A stretch of 64,000 bases of DNA from Streptomyces sp. P3 (GTDB lineage Bacteria > Actinomycetota > Actinomycetes > Streptomycetales > Streptomycetaceae), in NCBI GenBank assembly GCA_016893485.2, contig JAFEKX020000001.1, positions 5,287,501 to 5,351,500 of the forward strand. The letters run 5' to 3'. Of this stretch, positions 40,290-49,353 are shown piece by piece. The notes under the pieces were generated by a model. The model worked only from the letters and a program-made list of their open reading frames with translations. It made no database searches and was not told the DNA's origin. Every line of letters starts with the position of its first letter. Position 1 is the stretch's first letter. A program made the position numbers and the translations under genes.

Positions 40290-41003
40290 GTGCCGGGCCA
40301 GGGGCCTGCGGGTACGCCGGGCGGTGGATCGGCGGGTGGGGCAGGGCAGTTGGTGCGGCCCGTTGTCCGTGCGATGCCCTGGCGGGCGGTCGGGGCCGGT
40401 GCTGTTGCCGGGCTGGTGTTGGCCGCGCTGCCTCGGGTCGCCTCGTCGGACCCGACCCCGTGGACGGCGTTGCTTCTGCTGCGGGGAGCCGCGCTCGCCT
40501 TCGCGCTGGGCCTGACGTTCCTGCTGGACGACCCGGCCCGCCAGGTCACCGTCGCGGTACCGACCCGGCGCATGGTGCGCGGTGCCCTGCGGACCGCGCT
40601 GGTCGCTCCGCTCGCGGTGCTGTGGTGGACGGCGGCGGTGCTGCTGATCCCGGCGAAGGTACGGCCCCCGATCGGTGACATCACCCTGGAGGCAGCCGCC
40701 GCCGCGGTCGTCGCCCTCGCCGCGTCAGCCGCGGCGGTCCGCCTCACGGACGAGCCGGAACCGGGCCAGCGAGTAGCCATCGCCCTCCTCGCCGCGTCCA
40801 TGGCAGCCGCCCTGTTCCTGCCCTCCAGCTGGGGCCTGTTCGCCACCCCGGGCGCGAAGAACTGGGCCCCGGGACACGACCATTGGGCGATGATCCTCGC
40901 GGTCGCGGCACTGGTATGGGCAGCGTGCGGCCCGGAACCGATCAGGCGCAGGCGGTTGATCCCGACGCGGCGGGCGACACGGTCGGGTCTGTCGGGGGCT
41001 TGA
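40290..41003 (+). CDS. Polytopic membrane protein, probable ABC permease subunit
   Basis: 237 residues from GTG at 40290, six helices (starts MPWRAVGAGAVAGLVLAAL after a Gly-rich leader). The true start could be at 40177, overlapping the previous stop, if a base is missing in the Gly/Arg-rich start. No family motif is visible; operon position suggests a third component of the transporter. Confidence 0.75.
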   Translation: MPGQGPAGTPGGGSAGGAGQLVRPVVRAMPWRAVGAGAVAGLVLAALPRVASSDPTPWTALLLLRGAALAFALGLTFLLDDPARQVTVAVPTRRMVRGALRTALVAPLAVLWWTAAVLLIPAKVRPPIGDITLEAAAAAVVALAASAAAVRLTDEPEPGQRVAIALLAASMAAALFLPSSWGLFATPGAKNWAPGHDHWAMILAVAALVWAACGPEPIRRRRLIPTRRATRSGLSGA

Positions 41004-41226
41004 GAGTGGGGCGGCGGGTCCGACCGCCTAGCGGGTGCGGGTTCAGCGCGCTGCCTCGTGTTCGGGGCGAGCGCGCTGGCTTGCGTTGGGGGCGGGGGTG
41101 GTGACGCGTGGTCGGGATGGCGGGGCGGCACGATCCAACCCGTCCGCTGCTTAGCAGCAGGCCAGGTCGCCCAATCCAGCCCGCCTCGCGCCTCGCGCCC
41201 AGGGGGTTACCGGACCTACCCCCGCC

Positions 41227-42153
41227 TCATGACTCCGAGCGGTACATCAGGTCCGTTTCATACGTCGTGAACCCGAGCCGCTCATACACGGACACCGCCG
41301 CCTTGTTGTCCGCGTCGACGTACAGCATCGCCGTAGGAAGCCCCCGCAATGCCAGGTGACGCAACCCGATCGTCGTCAGCGCCTTGCCGAGCCCACCCCC
41401 TGCACCCCGGGCAACACCCCACGACGTACACCTCACCAAGCCCCTCCTCCGCGTGGACCTTGGTCCAGTGGAAGCCCACCAGCTCACCACCCCGTTCGGC
41501 GAGGAAGAACCCCGCGGGGTCGAACCACGCCTCGGACTTACGGTCGTCGAGGTCGCGCTGGGTGAGGGACCCCTGCTCGGGATGGTGCGCGAAGGCCGCC
41601 GCGTTGACGGCGAGCCAGGCCGCGTCATCCTGCCCGGGCACGAAGGTCCGTACGGTCACGCCCTCGGAAAGCACCGGCTCGGGCAGTTCGAGCCCGGTCA
41701 ACGGCCGCCGCAACTGCCGGAGTTCACGGAACATCGTGAGCCCGAGGACCTGCGCGAGATGACGCGCGGCGGAGTGCCCACCGTGCGCCCACACCCGCAA
41801 CCGCTTCCCGGACGCGGCGAGCAGCGCGGCGCCCAGCGCCCGCCCATGCCCATGCCCCCGGTACGAGGGATGCACGACGAGCTCCGCGGCCGGCGCCTCC
41901 ACCGGATCGGTGTCCTCCAGCTGCGCGTACCCCACGAGTTCGTCGCCCAGGGTCAGCAGCAGGTGGGAGACCCCGCCCGCTCACCCCCGCGGATCCGCAA
42001 CCGCCCCTGCTCGGACACCGCCTGCTGCCCGTCGACACGGGCGGCCTCGGCGATCAGCGCGAGGACGGCCGCGCCCTGGTCCGGGGAGAGCGCGGAGTAG
42101 GTCTCGATGGAGCGGGAGGAGGGCGCGGGCCGTGCGGTGTCGTCGCTGGTCAT
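41227..42153 (-). CDS. mshD: Mycothiol synthase (mycothiol acetyltransferase) MshD
   Basis: About 309 residues, two tandem GNAT domains as in MshD. The first has VVHPSYRGHGHGRALGAALL and the second YVVGVAPGVQGVGLGKALT (after correcting the break) and ends LYVDADNKAAVSVYERLGF. It acetylates Cys-GlcN-Ins to finish mycothiol, the actinobacterial thiol. ATG at 42153 or 42159. Bases are lost near 41975 and 41400. Confidence 0.93.
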
Positions 42154-42296
42154 GGGCATCAGGGTAAGCGGATCCCGCAGCAAAGTGGCGGCAAAGAAGA
42201 AACCAGGATGTAACCAAGAACCCCCTGCCGCGCTACGCGCGTTGACCCTAGGCTGCGCCGGAAAGTGGTGACTCTCAGCCGATACACAGGGGGCTC

Positions 42297-44108
42297 ATGC
42301 CAGCCACGAACCAGCCGCACCGCCCACGCAGACGCCGTACCGCCGCACTCCTCGCCACCACCGTGAGCCTCGCCACGGCGGCGGCGCTGGCCTCCGCACT
42401 GCCCGCCGACGCCCACGGCGACTCCGGCGGCCACGGCCACCACCCCAAGCCGAGCCGCTACCAGGACGTACAGCTGCTCTCCTTCAACGACCTGCACGGC
42501 AACCTGGAGCCCCCGACCGGTTCCTCCGGCCGGGTCACCGAACTCCAGCCGGACGGCACGACGAAGACGATCGACGCGGGCGGTGTCGAGTACCTCGCCA
42601 CGCATCTGCGCGACGCCCGCAAGGGCAACCCGTACTCGATCACTGCGGCCGGCGGTGACATGGTCGGCGCGTCCCCGCTGATCTCGGGCCTGTTCCACGA
42701 CGAGCCCACCATCGAGGCGCTCAACAAGCTCGACCTGGACGTCACTTCGGTCGGCAACCACGAATTCGACGAGGGCGCCAAGGAGTTGGCCCGCCTGCAG
42801 AACGGCGGCTGCCACCCCACCGACGGCTGCTACACGGACAAGAAGTTCGAGGGCGCCGACTTCCCCTACCTCGCGGCGAACGTCCTCGACGAGAAGACCA
42901 AGAAGCCGATCCTGAAGCCGTACTGGGTCTGGAAGAAGAAGGACGTCAAGGTCGGCTTCATCGGCGTCACGCTGGAGGGCACCCCGGGCATCGTCTCGGC
43001 GGACGGCGTCAAGGGCCTCCAGTTCAAGGACGAGGTCGAGACGATCAACAAGTACGCCAAGGAGCTGCAGAAGCAGGGCGTCCAGTCGATCGTCGCGCTG
43101 ATCCACGAGGGCGGCTTCCCCGCCTCCGCGTCCTACAACTACGACTGCGACGCGTCCGGCGGCGGCTCCGGCATCTCCGGCCCGATCGTCGACATCGCGA
43201 AGAACGTCACCCCGGCCGTCGACGCCCTCGTCACCGGGCACACCCACAACGCGTACGTCTGCACGATCAACGACCCAAGTGGCAAGCCCCGTATGGTCAC
43301 TTCGGCGTCCAGCTTCGGCCGCCTCTACACGGACACCACGCTGACCTACGACCGCAGGACGGGCGACATCGCGCGGACGGCGGTGAAGTCCGCGAACCAC
43401 GTGGTCACCCGTGACGTGCCCAAGGCCGCCGACCTGACCAGCCTGATCGGCAAGTGGAACACCCTCGCGGCCCCCATCGGCAACCGCCCGATCGGCTACA
43501 TCTCCGGTGACGTCAACAGCACCGGCACCGAGTCCCCGATGGGCGACCTCATCGCCGACGCCCAGCTCGCCTACGGCAAGAAGCTGGACCCGGAGACCGA
43601 CCTCGCGCTGATGAACCCGGGCGGGGTGCGGGCGGGGCTGACGTACAAGGCCACCGGGGCCGAGGGCGACGGTGTGGTGACGTACGCCGAGGGATTCACG
43701 GTGCAGCCGTTCGCCAACACGGTGAATCTCCAGGACTTCACCGGCGCGCAGGTGGTGCAGGCGCTCAAGGAGCAGGTGAGCGGGGTGAACGCGGCGGCGC
43801 CGAAGGTGCTTCAGGTGTCGTCCGGGCTGACGTACACGCTGGACCTGACGAAGACGGGCGCGGACCGGGTGGTCACGGACTCGATCAGGCTCAACGGTTC
43901 CGCCATCGACCCGGCGGCCACGTACCGCGTCGCGACGAACAGCTTCCTCGCGGGCGGCGGTGACGGCTTCACGACGCTGGGGCAGGGCACGGGTGACCTG
44001 GTCGGTACGGACGATCTGACCGCGCTCGCGGACTATCTGACGGCGAACTCGTCGGCCGCGGGCCCGCTGGTGCCTCCGGCGGCGAACCGGATCACGATCG
44101 TGAAGTAG
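42297..44108 (+). CDS. Secreted 5'-nucleotidase/2',3'-cyclic phosphodiesterase family protein
   Basis: 603 residues, intact. A twin-Arg-rich Sec-type signal (RPRRRRTAALLATTVSLAT) ends near DAHG. The metallophosphatase domain has LLSFNDLHGN, GGDMVGASP, VGNHEFDEG, and TGHTHN for the di-metal site; the C-terminal nucleotidase domain has NPGGVRAG and FLAGGGDGF. It should release phosphate from extracellular nucleotides. ATG at 42297. It is followed by a strong terminator. Confidence 0.94.
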   Translation: MPATNQPHRPRRRRTAALLATTVSLATAAALASALPADAHGDSGGHGHHPKPSRYQDVQLLSFNDLHGNLEPPTGSSGRVTELQPDGTTKTIDAGGVEYLATHLRDARKGNPYSITAAGGDMVGASPLISGLFHDEPTIEALNKLDLDVTSVGNHEFDEGAKELARLQNGGCHPTDGCYTDKKFEGADFPYLAANVLDEKTKKPILKPYWVWKKKDVKVGFIGVTLEGTPGIVSADGVKGLQFKDEVETINKYAKELQKQGVQSIVALIHEGGFPASASYNYDCDASGGGSGISGPIVDIAKNVTPAVDALVTGHTHNAYVCTINDPSGKPRMVTSASSFGRLYTDTTLTYDRRTGDIARTAVKSANHVVTRDVPKAADLTSLIGKWNTLAAPIGNRPIGYISGDVNSTGTESPMGDLIADAQLAYGKKLDPETDLALMNPGGVRAGLTYKATGAEGDGVVTYAEGFTVQPFANTVNLQDFTGAQVVQALKEQVSGVNAAAPKVLQVSSGLTYTLDLTKTGADRVVTDSIRLNGSAIDPAATYRVATNSFLAGGGDGFTTLGQGTGDLVGTDDLTALADYLTANSSAAGPLVPPAANRITIVK

Positions 44109-44142
44109 CGGCGAGCGGTTCTTCAGCGGTCGCTCCTGCTCA

Positions 44143-44177
44143 GGGGCCCGGTGCCGGGTATGTCGGCACCGGGCCCC
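44143..44177 (+). terminator. Terminator of the 5'-nucleotidase gene
   Basis: GGGGCCCGGTGCC (44143-44155) pairs perfectly with GGCACCGGGCCCC (44165-44177) around a 9-nt loop, followed by TTCTGTTTT. It insulates the peptide array downstream. Confidence 0.9.
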
Positions 44178-44362
44178 TTCTGTTTTCCCGTTCTAAATTC
44201 TGTGTAAGGGCGGGTTCGGTTCCGCGAATTCCATAAGAGTCTTCCACAGGGATTGCTCAGGAAGGTCTCAGCGGAAAAGGCTTTTCCTGCGTCAGAAGTC
44301 CAGTAGTGTTTTCCATGTCGAAAGCGAACAGCGCAAACGACAAGAAGCCGAAGGAGAGCCCG

Positions 44363-44467
44363 ATGAGCTTCCACAAGATAGTCCCGGTGAAGAAGGCCGC
44401 CAAGCCCGCCCCGGCCCCAAGCGCCGCCCGGTCGGCCACAAGTAACCGGCCCGCCCGGCCTCGATAA
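44363..44467 (+). CDS. Lys/Pro-rich MSFHKI peptide, copy 1 (shorter, frame-broken)
   Basis: ATG at 44363 has AAGGAG 6 nt upstream. As given it encodes 34 residues, but one base appears missing in the C run at 44416-44418. Adding it gives about 27 residues ending PAPAPKRRPVGHK with stop TAA at 44443-44445, like the other copies. It has MSFHKIVPVKK at the N-terminus and lacks one PAPKK repeat unit. An upstream in-frame ATG at 44315 would add 16 residues, but the ribosome-binding site favours 44363. No acidic residues or Cys occur in the corrected form. Confidence 0.7.
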   Translation: MSFHKIVPVKKAAKPAPAPSAARSATSNRPARPR

Positions 44468-44614
44468 ACCAGAGATAAGAATTTCCCCGATCACCCGCAA
44501 GAGCTGACAAAGAATTTACAGGCGTAATTCAGAAGTAAATCAAAGGCAGTTGCAGCAGATCGGCAGAGGAACTGTTGCAGAACAGCAGCAGACACACCAG
44601 AGAGGGACCCCACC
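44468..44614. other. Low-GC leader between peptide copies 1 and 2
   Basis: I counted 42 G+C in the 100 nt at 44461-44560, far below the window's usual ~70%. It contains AATTTACA- and AATTC-rich sequence. It is a probable promoter or regulated leader for copies 2-4, ending in the site GAGAGGG before the copy 2 ATG. Confidence 0.6.
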
Positions 44615-44734
44615 ATGAGCTTCCACAAGATCACCCCGGTCAAGAAGACCCACAAGCCCGCCCCGGCCCCGAAGAAGCCCGCGCCGAAGAAGTCGGCTCC
44701 GGCTCCGAAGCGGCGGCCGGTCGGTCACAAGTAA
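44615..44734 (+). CDS. Lys/Pro-rich MSFHKI peptide, copy 2
   Basis: 39 residues, too small to be favoured by usual gene callers. N-terminus MSFHKITPVKKTHK, then PAPAPKK-PAPKK-SAPAPK and C-terminus RRPVGHK. It holds 10 Lys, 2 Arg and 3 His, nine Pro, and no acidic or Cys residues, so it is extremely basic. No signal peptide or membrane segment. AGAGGGA lies 8 nt before the ATG. It starts the first of three units on an exact 231-bp period. Confidence 0.82.
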   Translation: MSFHKITPVKKTHKPAPAPKKPAPKKSAPAPKRRPVGHK

Positions 44735-44845
44735 GCCGCCGGTCCGGCCGTAGGAGACCCGCAGCACCCGCAGCACCATCCACAGGACTCGCAGTACTCC
44801 ACAACTCGCCGCGGCCACGCGGCACTTCCAGGGAGGGAACCCGTC

Positions 44846-44965
44846 ATGAGCTTCCACAAGATCGCCCCCGTCAAGAAGACCCACAAGCCCGCACCGGCGC
44901 CCAAGAAGCCCGCGCCGAAGAAGCCGGCTCCGGCTCCGAAGCGGCGGCCGGTCGGTCACAAGTAG
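44846..44965 (+). CDS. Lys/Pro-rich MSFHKI peptide, copy 3
   Basis: 39 residues, differing from copy 2 at two positions (Ala for Thr at 7, Pro for Ser at 27). Same block structure: MSFHKI, PVKKTHK, then PAPAPKKPAPKKPAPAPK in one run, then RRPVGHK. GGGAGGG lies about 9 nt before the ATG. Stop is TAG. Confidence 0.84.
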   Translation: MSFHKIAPVKKTHKPAPAPKKPAPKKPAPAPKRRPVGHK

Positions 44966-45076
44966 GCCGCCGGTCCGGCCGTAGGAGACCCGCAGCACCC
45001 GCAGCACCATCCGCAGGACTCGCAGTACTCCACAACTCGCCGCGGCCACGCGGCACTTCCAGGGAGGGAACCCGTC

Positions 45077-45199
45077 ATGAGCTTCCACAAGATCGCCCCC
45101 GTCAAGAAGACCCACAAGCCCGCCCCGGCGCCCAAGAAGCCCGCGCCGAAGAAGCCGGCTCCGGCTCCGAAGCGGCGGCCGGTCGGCCACAAGGGCTGA
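45077..45199 (+). CDS. Lys/Pro-rich MSFHKI peptide, copy 4
   Basis: 40 residues, identical to copy 3 plus one added C-terminal Gly because the stop (TGA) lies one codon later. GGGAGGG is positioned as in copy 3. It is 125 nt upstream of the ABC exporter gene, with a hairpin in between. Confidence 0.84.
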   Translation: MSFHKIAPVKKTHKPAPAPKKPAPKKPAPAPKRRPVGHKG

Positions 45200-45212
45200 T
45201 TGCGCGGACCGT

Positions 45213-45262
45213 GAGGCGGGGTCGCTGGTTGGCGAGTGTGCTCGCTCCGGTGGCCCCGCCTC
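45213..45262 (+). promoter_or_regulatory. Stem-loop between peptide array and ABC exporter
   Basis: GAGGCGGGG (45213-45221) pairs with CCCCGCCTC (45254-45262), with an inner GCGAG-TGTG-CTCGC hairpin. No T run follows. It may act as a partial terminator or stability element that makes peptide mRNA exceed exporter mRNA. Confidence 0.7.
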
Positions 45263-45324
45263 GGCCATGTCCTGGCCGTGGATCCGCCATGGAACTCGAT
45301 TTGCTCTGAAGGGAGTTGTTGACC

Positions 45325-47154
45325 ATGAAAGAAGCCCGTGATGCCTTCCGGCGTTTCTGGCCGCTGACCCGCGGTGACCGCAAGTGGCTCGCGGTGATCA
45401 TCGCGTGCGTCGTCGTGTCGGCGCTCTCCGAGACCGCCGCGATCCTGCTGTTCGCGGACCTCACCGACAACGCCCTGAAGGCCGGTTCGCTGTCCGACTT
45501 CTGGGGCCCGGCCGCCGCCTGGCTAGCCGTCGCCGCACTGGGCGCGCTCGTCGGCTACTTCGGCAACTCCCTCGCCACCTGGACCGCGGAGAGATTCGTC
45601 CTGCGCCTGCGCGCGAACGTCTTCCGCCATGTCCAGGACCTCCCGCCCCACTTCTTCCAGAAGCACCGCCAGGGCGACCTCGTCGAACGCCTCACCGGAG
45701 ACGTCGAGGCCATCGAGCAGATGGTCGTGTCCGGGGCCGTGGGCACCATCTCGGCGGCTTTCTCCGCCGTGTTCTACGCCTGCGCCGCCCTGTACCTCCG
45801 CTGGGACCTGGCCCTCGCGACCTTCGTCCTGGCCCCTCTCTTCCTCCTCGCCGCCCGCCGTTTCTCCGGCCGCATCAAGCAGGCCTCGCAGGACGAGCGG
45901 GTGGCGGACGGCGCGATCACCTCGGTCGTCGAGGAGTCCCTCGGCAACGTCGTGCTCACCCAGGCCTACAACCGCCGCCGCGACGAGGAGAAACGCCTCG
46001 ACGTGGAGGCCCGCGCATGGATGAAGGCATCCGTCCGCGGCGCCCGACTCAGCGAGATGTACGAGCAGTTCGTGGAGGTCGTCGAGACGCTCTGCGTCCT
46101 CGCGGTGATCGGCCTCGGCGTCTGGGAGATCTCCGCCGACCGCATGACCCTGGGCGCCCTCCTCGCCTTCGCCGCCTTCATCGGCTACCTCTACCCCCGG
46201 TCCGCAACCTCGGCCAACTCGGCCTCACCCTCACCGCCGCCACGGCCGGCGCCGCCCGCATCAACGAGATCCTGGACGCCACCCCGTCCGTGGGCGACCC
46301 CGCGAACCCGTCCCCGCCTGGCCCGTCCACGGCTGGGTCAGCTTCCACGGCGTGACCTTCGCCTACCCCGGCGCGACCCGGCACTCGGTCGCCGACGTCA
46401 CCTTCAGGGCGGACCCGGGCGAGCTGGTGATCATCACCGGTGAGAGCGGCGCGGGCAAGTCCACCCTGTCCAAACTCCTCACCCGCTTCTACGACCCCTC
46501 GACCGGCGTGATCTGCCTGGACGGCGTCCCCCTCCGCGACGTACCCCTCGAATTCCTGCGGGAGAACGTCGCGTTGCTCCCCAGCAGACCCTCATCCTGA
46601 ACGGCACGGTCCGCGAGAACATCGAGTGCGGCCGACCCGGCGCGACGGACGAGGACATCGAACGGGCCGCCCGCGCGGCAGCGGCCCACGACTTCATCAC
46701 CGCACTCCCCGAGGGCTACGACACCCAACTCGCCCCCGGCACCGCGGCGTTGTCCGGCGGCCAGCTCCAACGCATCGCGATCGCACGGGCGATGCTCCGC
46801 GAGGCCCCGGTGCTGGTCCTGGACGAACCGACGGCCGGCCTCGACTCGGTGGCCGCCCGCCTGGTGATCCAGCCCCTGCGCCGCCTGATGTCCGGCCGTA
46901 CGACCATCATGATCACCCACGACCTGAGCCTCGCCCCGGACGCGGACCGCATCCTGGTCGTCGAGGGCGGACACCTCGTCGAGTCCGGCACGCACGCGGA
47001 GCTGGTGGCAAGGCGCGGCGCGTACGCCCGACTCGCGGGCCCGCTCCCCGAACTGGCCATCGCGGGGCGGCAGTCGGACGACACGATGACCCTGCGCGCG
47101 GTCCCGCCGCGGGCACCGGACGAGACGATGATCCTGCGGCTCCCGAAGCGCTAG
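45325..47154 (+). CDS. Type I ABC exporter (fused membrane and ATPase domains)
   Basis: About 610 residues. N-terminal domain with six helices (VIIACVVVSALSETAAILLF first), then the ATPase: Walker A GESGAGKS at 46439-46462, LSGGQLQRI, Walker B VLVLDEPTAGLD and H-loop ITHDLS. No peptidase domain is present, so if it exports the peptides, they leave uncut or are processed elsewhere. ATG at 45325 has AAGGGAG 9 nt upstream. Three bases are lost near 46198, 46320 and 46580. Confidence 0.88.
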
Positions 47155-47155
47155 G

Positions 47156-47479
47156 TCAGGCGGCGGGCGGAGCGCTACGCAGGCTGTACCCGAGCCCCCG
47201 CACGGTGTGGATGAGCCGCGGTCCGCCGCGGCTCTCCAGTTTCCGCCGCAGGTACATCACATACACGTCACGGGTGTTGGACGCGGGCTCGAAGTCGAAG
47301 CCCCACACGTGCCGGTGGATACGGGCCCGGGTGAGCGCGGTCCCCGGATGCTGCATCAGGTACTCCAGCAGCATGAACTCGGTCCGCGTGAGATCGAGCG
47401 GCCGGCCGAACCTGAGCAGCCGCCCAAGCCCTTCCCGTACGTCCGCGTCGTCATCGGCCAGCAGGATCTTCCGCGCCAT
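47156..47479 (-). CDS. OmpR-type DNA-binding protein with almost no receiver domain
   Basis: 107 residues in an intact frame. Residues 1-20 (KILLADDDADVREGLGRLL) match the start of a response-regulator receiver, with the acidic pair DD. The sequence then jumps to an OmpR winged helix (LDLTRTEFMLLEYLMQHPG to IHTVRGLGYSLR). The phosphorylatable Asp and conserved Lys are missing. It is either a deleted remnant or a receiver-less regulator. The stop is 1 nt from the convergent exporter stop. Confidence 0.72.
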   Translation of the reverse strand: MARKILLADDDADVREGLGRLLRFGRPLDLTRTEFMLLEYLMQHPGTALTRARIHRHVWGFDFEPASNTRDVYVMYLRRKLESRGGPRLIHTVRGLGYSLRSAPPAA

Positions 47480-47572
47480 CTCAACACGGTGTGACGGGCG
47501 GCTGTGGTGGGGCTGGCGGGGAGGTGTGCGTGGGCTGAGGGCCCAGGGGTCGGGGGCCGGGGGCGGGGGCGT

Positions 47573-48114
47573 TCAGTCCGCGTGGCGGCGGCGGTAGGCG
47601 CGGGTCTTGTTCCGGTTCCCGCAGACCTCCATCGAGCACCAGCGCCCGCCGCCGTTGCGTGAGGTGTCGTAGAACGCCCAGCGGCAGTCCGCCGAGGCGC
47701 ACAGCTTGAGTCGGCTCCAGCCGCCGCCGGCGACGCTCGCCGCGACCGTCTCGACGAGGGCGTCGAGCCCGGGCGTACCGCTGTCGGCGACGAGCCGCAG
47801 CCCGCCGCCGCGTGCGTCCGGGGCCAGGGTCAGGGAAAGGGGCGAGGGCCCGAGCGGTCCCCGCGCTGTCGTCGCCCGTGAGCGCGTCCCGTAGACCGGC
47901 GCGGAGTGCGAGGGAGGGCGGCGGCCAGGTCGGACGCACGCAGTTCCTGCCCGGCGCCGACCAGGTCATGGGCCTCCAGCCACGCCGACAGGGCCTGGAC
48001 GGAGGTCAGTTCGTCGTTGCCGGTGTGCCGCTCCCCGTGCCAGCTGAAGGCTCTTTCGTCGAGCGTGTTGAGGAACTGCTCGACCACCACGAGATCCACG
48101 ACGCCATCACTCAC
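47573..48114 (-). CDS. CGNR zinc-finger (ABATE domain) transcription factor
   Basis: About 180 residues. The N-terminal ABATE region begins VSDGVVDLVVVEQFLNTLDE. The C-terminal zinc finger CASADCRWAF to WCSMEVCGNRNKTRAYR carries the CGNR signature and four Cys. Such proteins are thought to be stress- or ligand-responsive regulators in actinobacteria. GTG at 48114. One base is lost near 47900. It is divergent from the epoxide hydrolase, with about 110 nt between, so it may control that gene. Confidence 0.85.
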
Positions 48115-48222
48115 GACACCACCGTACCGCGAAGCTGGTGTTGACGACGAGCAACACCGGCTATAGCTTTCAGTGGTGTTGAAAACACGGACGACCCCAA
48201 CGACGGACACCACCCCGGCCCC

Positions 48223-49343
48223 TTGCTGGAGGTCCCGGAAGCGGCCCTTCACGACCTGCGGGCCCGCCTGCGCGGGACGAGGTGGGCGACACCGTGGCCC
48301 GTGCCCGGGTGGCAGGCGGGAACCGACGCCGAGGAGCTGAGGCGGCTGGCCGAGTACTGGGCCGACGGCTACGACTGGCGCGCCCACGAGAGCGCGATCA
48401 ACGCGCTGCCGTCCCGCTTCGCCGACATCGACGGCACGACCGTCCACTACCTGCGCTTCGACGCCGAACGCGAGGGCGCCCTGCCCCTCGTCCTGACCAA
48501 CGGCTGGCCGAGCACGTTCTACGAGCTGGTGGAACTGGCCCGAAGGCTCTCGACCCCGTCGCGCCACGGCGGTGATCCGCGGGACGCGTTCACGGTGATC
48601 GTGCCGTCCCTCCCGGGCTTCACGTTCTCGTCCCCGCCCACGAGCCTGGACCAGTCACCGCCCACCCACGAACTGTGGCACCGCCTGATGCACGACGAAC
48701 TGGGCTTCGAGCGCTACGGCGCGCACGGCGGCGACCTGGGTTCGGGGATCACGGCACGCCTCGGCCAGGCCCACCCCGAGAACGTGGTCGGCATCCACGT
48801 GCTGGACATCCTGAGCACGCCCCCGACGCCACCTCCGCCCAACTGACCGACGAGGAACGGGAGTACCTGACCGCCGTCTCCGCCTGGTCCCAGGAGGAAG
48901 GCGCGTACGCGCACCAGCAACGCACCCGCCCCCTCACCCTGGCGCAGGGCCTGAGCGACTCCCCGACGGGACTGCTCGGCTGGATGGTGGAGAAGTACCG
49001 GTCCTGGAGCGACTGCGGCGGCGACCTCTCCACCCGCTTCACGGACGACTTCCTGCTCACCCAGGCGTCCCTGTACTGGTTCACGAACACGATCGGGACG
49101 TCGTTCATCCCCTACTACGCGTCCGGCCAGGGCCTCCTCCCGAAGCTGGACCGGGTGGAGGTGCCGACCGCCCTGGCCCTGTTCCCCGCCAACCTCGGCG
49201 CCCCCGCCCCGCGCGGCTTCGTGGAACGCAGGTACCACCTCACCCGGTACACGGCGATGCCCCGGGGCGGCCATTTCCCGGCCCACGAGGAACCCGAGTT
49301 GCTGGCCGACGACATCACCGCGTTCTTCAGGTCGGTGAGCTGA
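48223..49343 (+). CDS. Epoxide hydrolase family alpha/beta hydrolase
   Basis: About 373 residues. N-terminal EHN domain (LHDLRARLRGTRWATPWPVPGW) then an alpha/beta hydrolase core: oxyanion segment LTNGWPSTF, nucleophile Asp in AHGGDLGSGI, and catalytic His in HFPAHEEPE. It opens epoxides with water. The start is uncertain; TTG at 48223 is used, but no good ribosome-binding site is visible. One base is lost near 48825. Confidence 0.85.
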
Positions 49344-49353
49344 GGGCGGTGTT

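Larger units (their letters stand above)
44615..45196 (+). repeat. 231-bp tandem repeat carrying peptide copies 2-4
   Basis: The ATGs at 44615, 44846 and 45077 are exactly 231 bp apart. Coding and non-coding parts are both repeated; the two spacers (44735-44845 and 44966-45076) differ at one position by my comparison. Each spacer holds a CCGCG-GCCA-CGCGG hairpin just upstream of the ribosome-binding site. The third unit stops at the end of copy 4. This indicates a recent amplification. Confidence 0.88.

Noticed and set aside
42190..42296. PHO box upstream of the 5'-nucleotidase
   Set aside because: GTAACC- and GGTTCTTGG-like pieces are present, but no 11-nt phased GTTCACC repeats as before pstS.
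44315..44362. Longer N-terminus for peptide copy 1 from ATG at 44315
   Set aside because: The strong AAGGAG lies just before 44363, and the MSFHKI start matches the other three copies.
44615..45196. CRISPR-like array
   Set aside because: The repeat is 231 bp and includes coding DNA; there are no short repeats with unique spacers and no cas genes.
47156..47479. Normal response regulator broken by a single frameshift
   Set aside because: The frame is continuous; about 100 receiver residues are simply absent, which a one-base error cannot explain.
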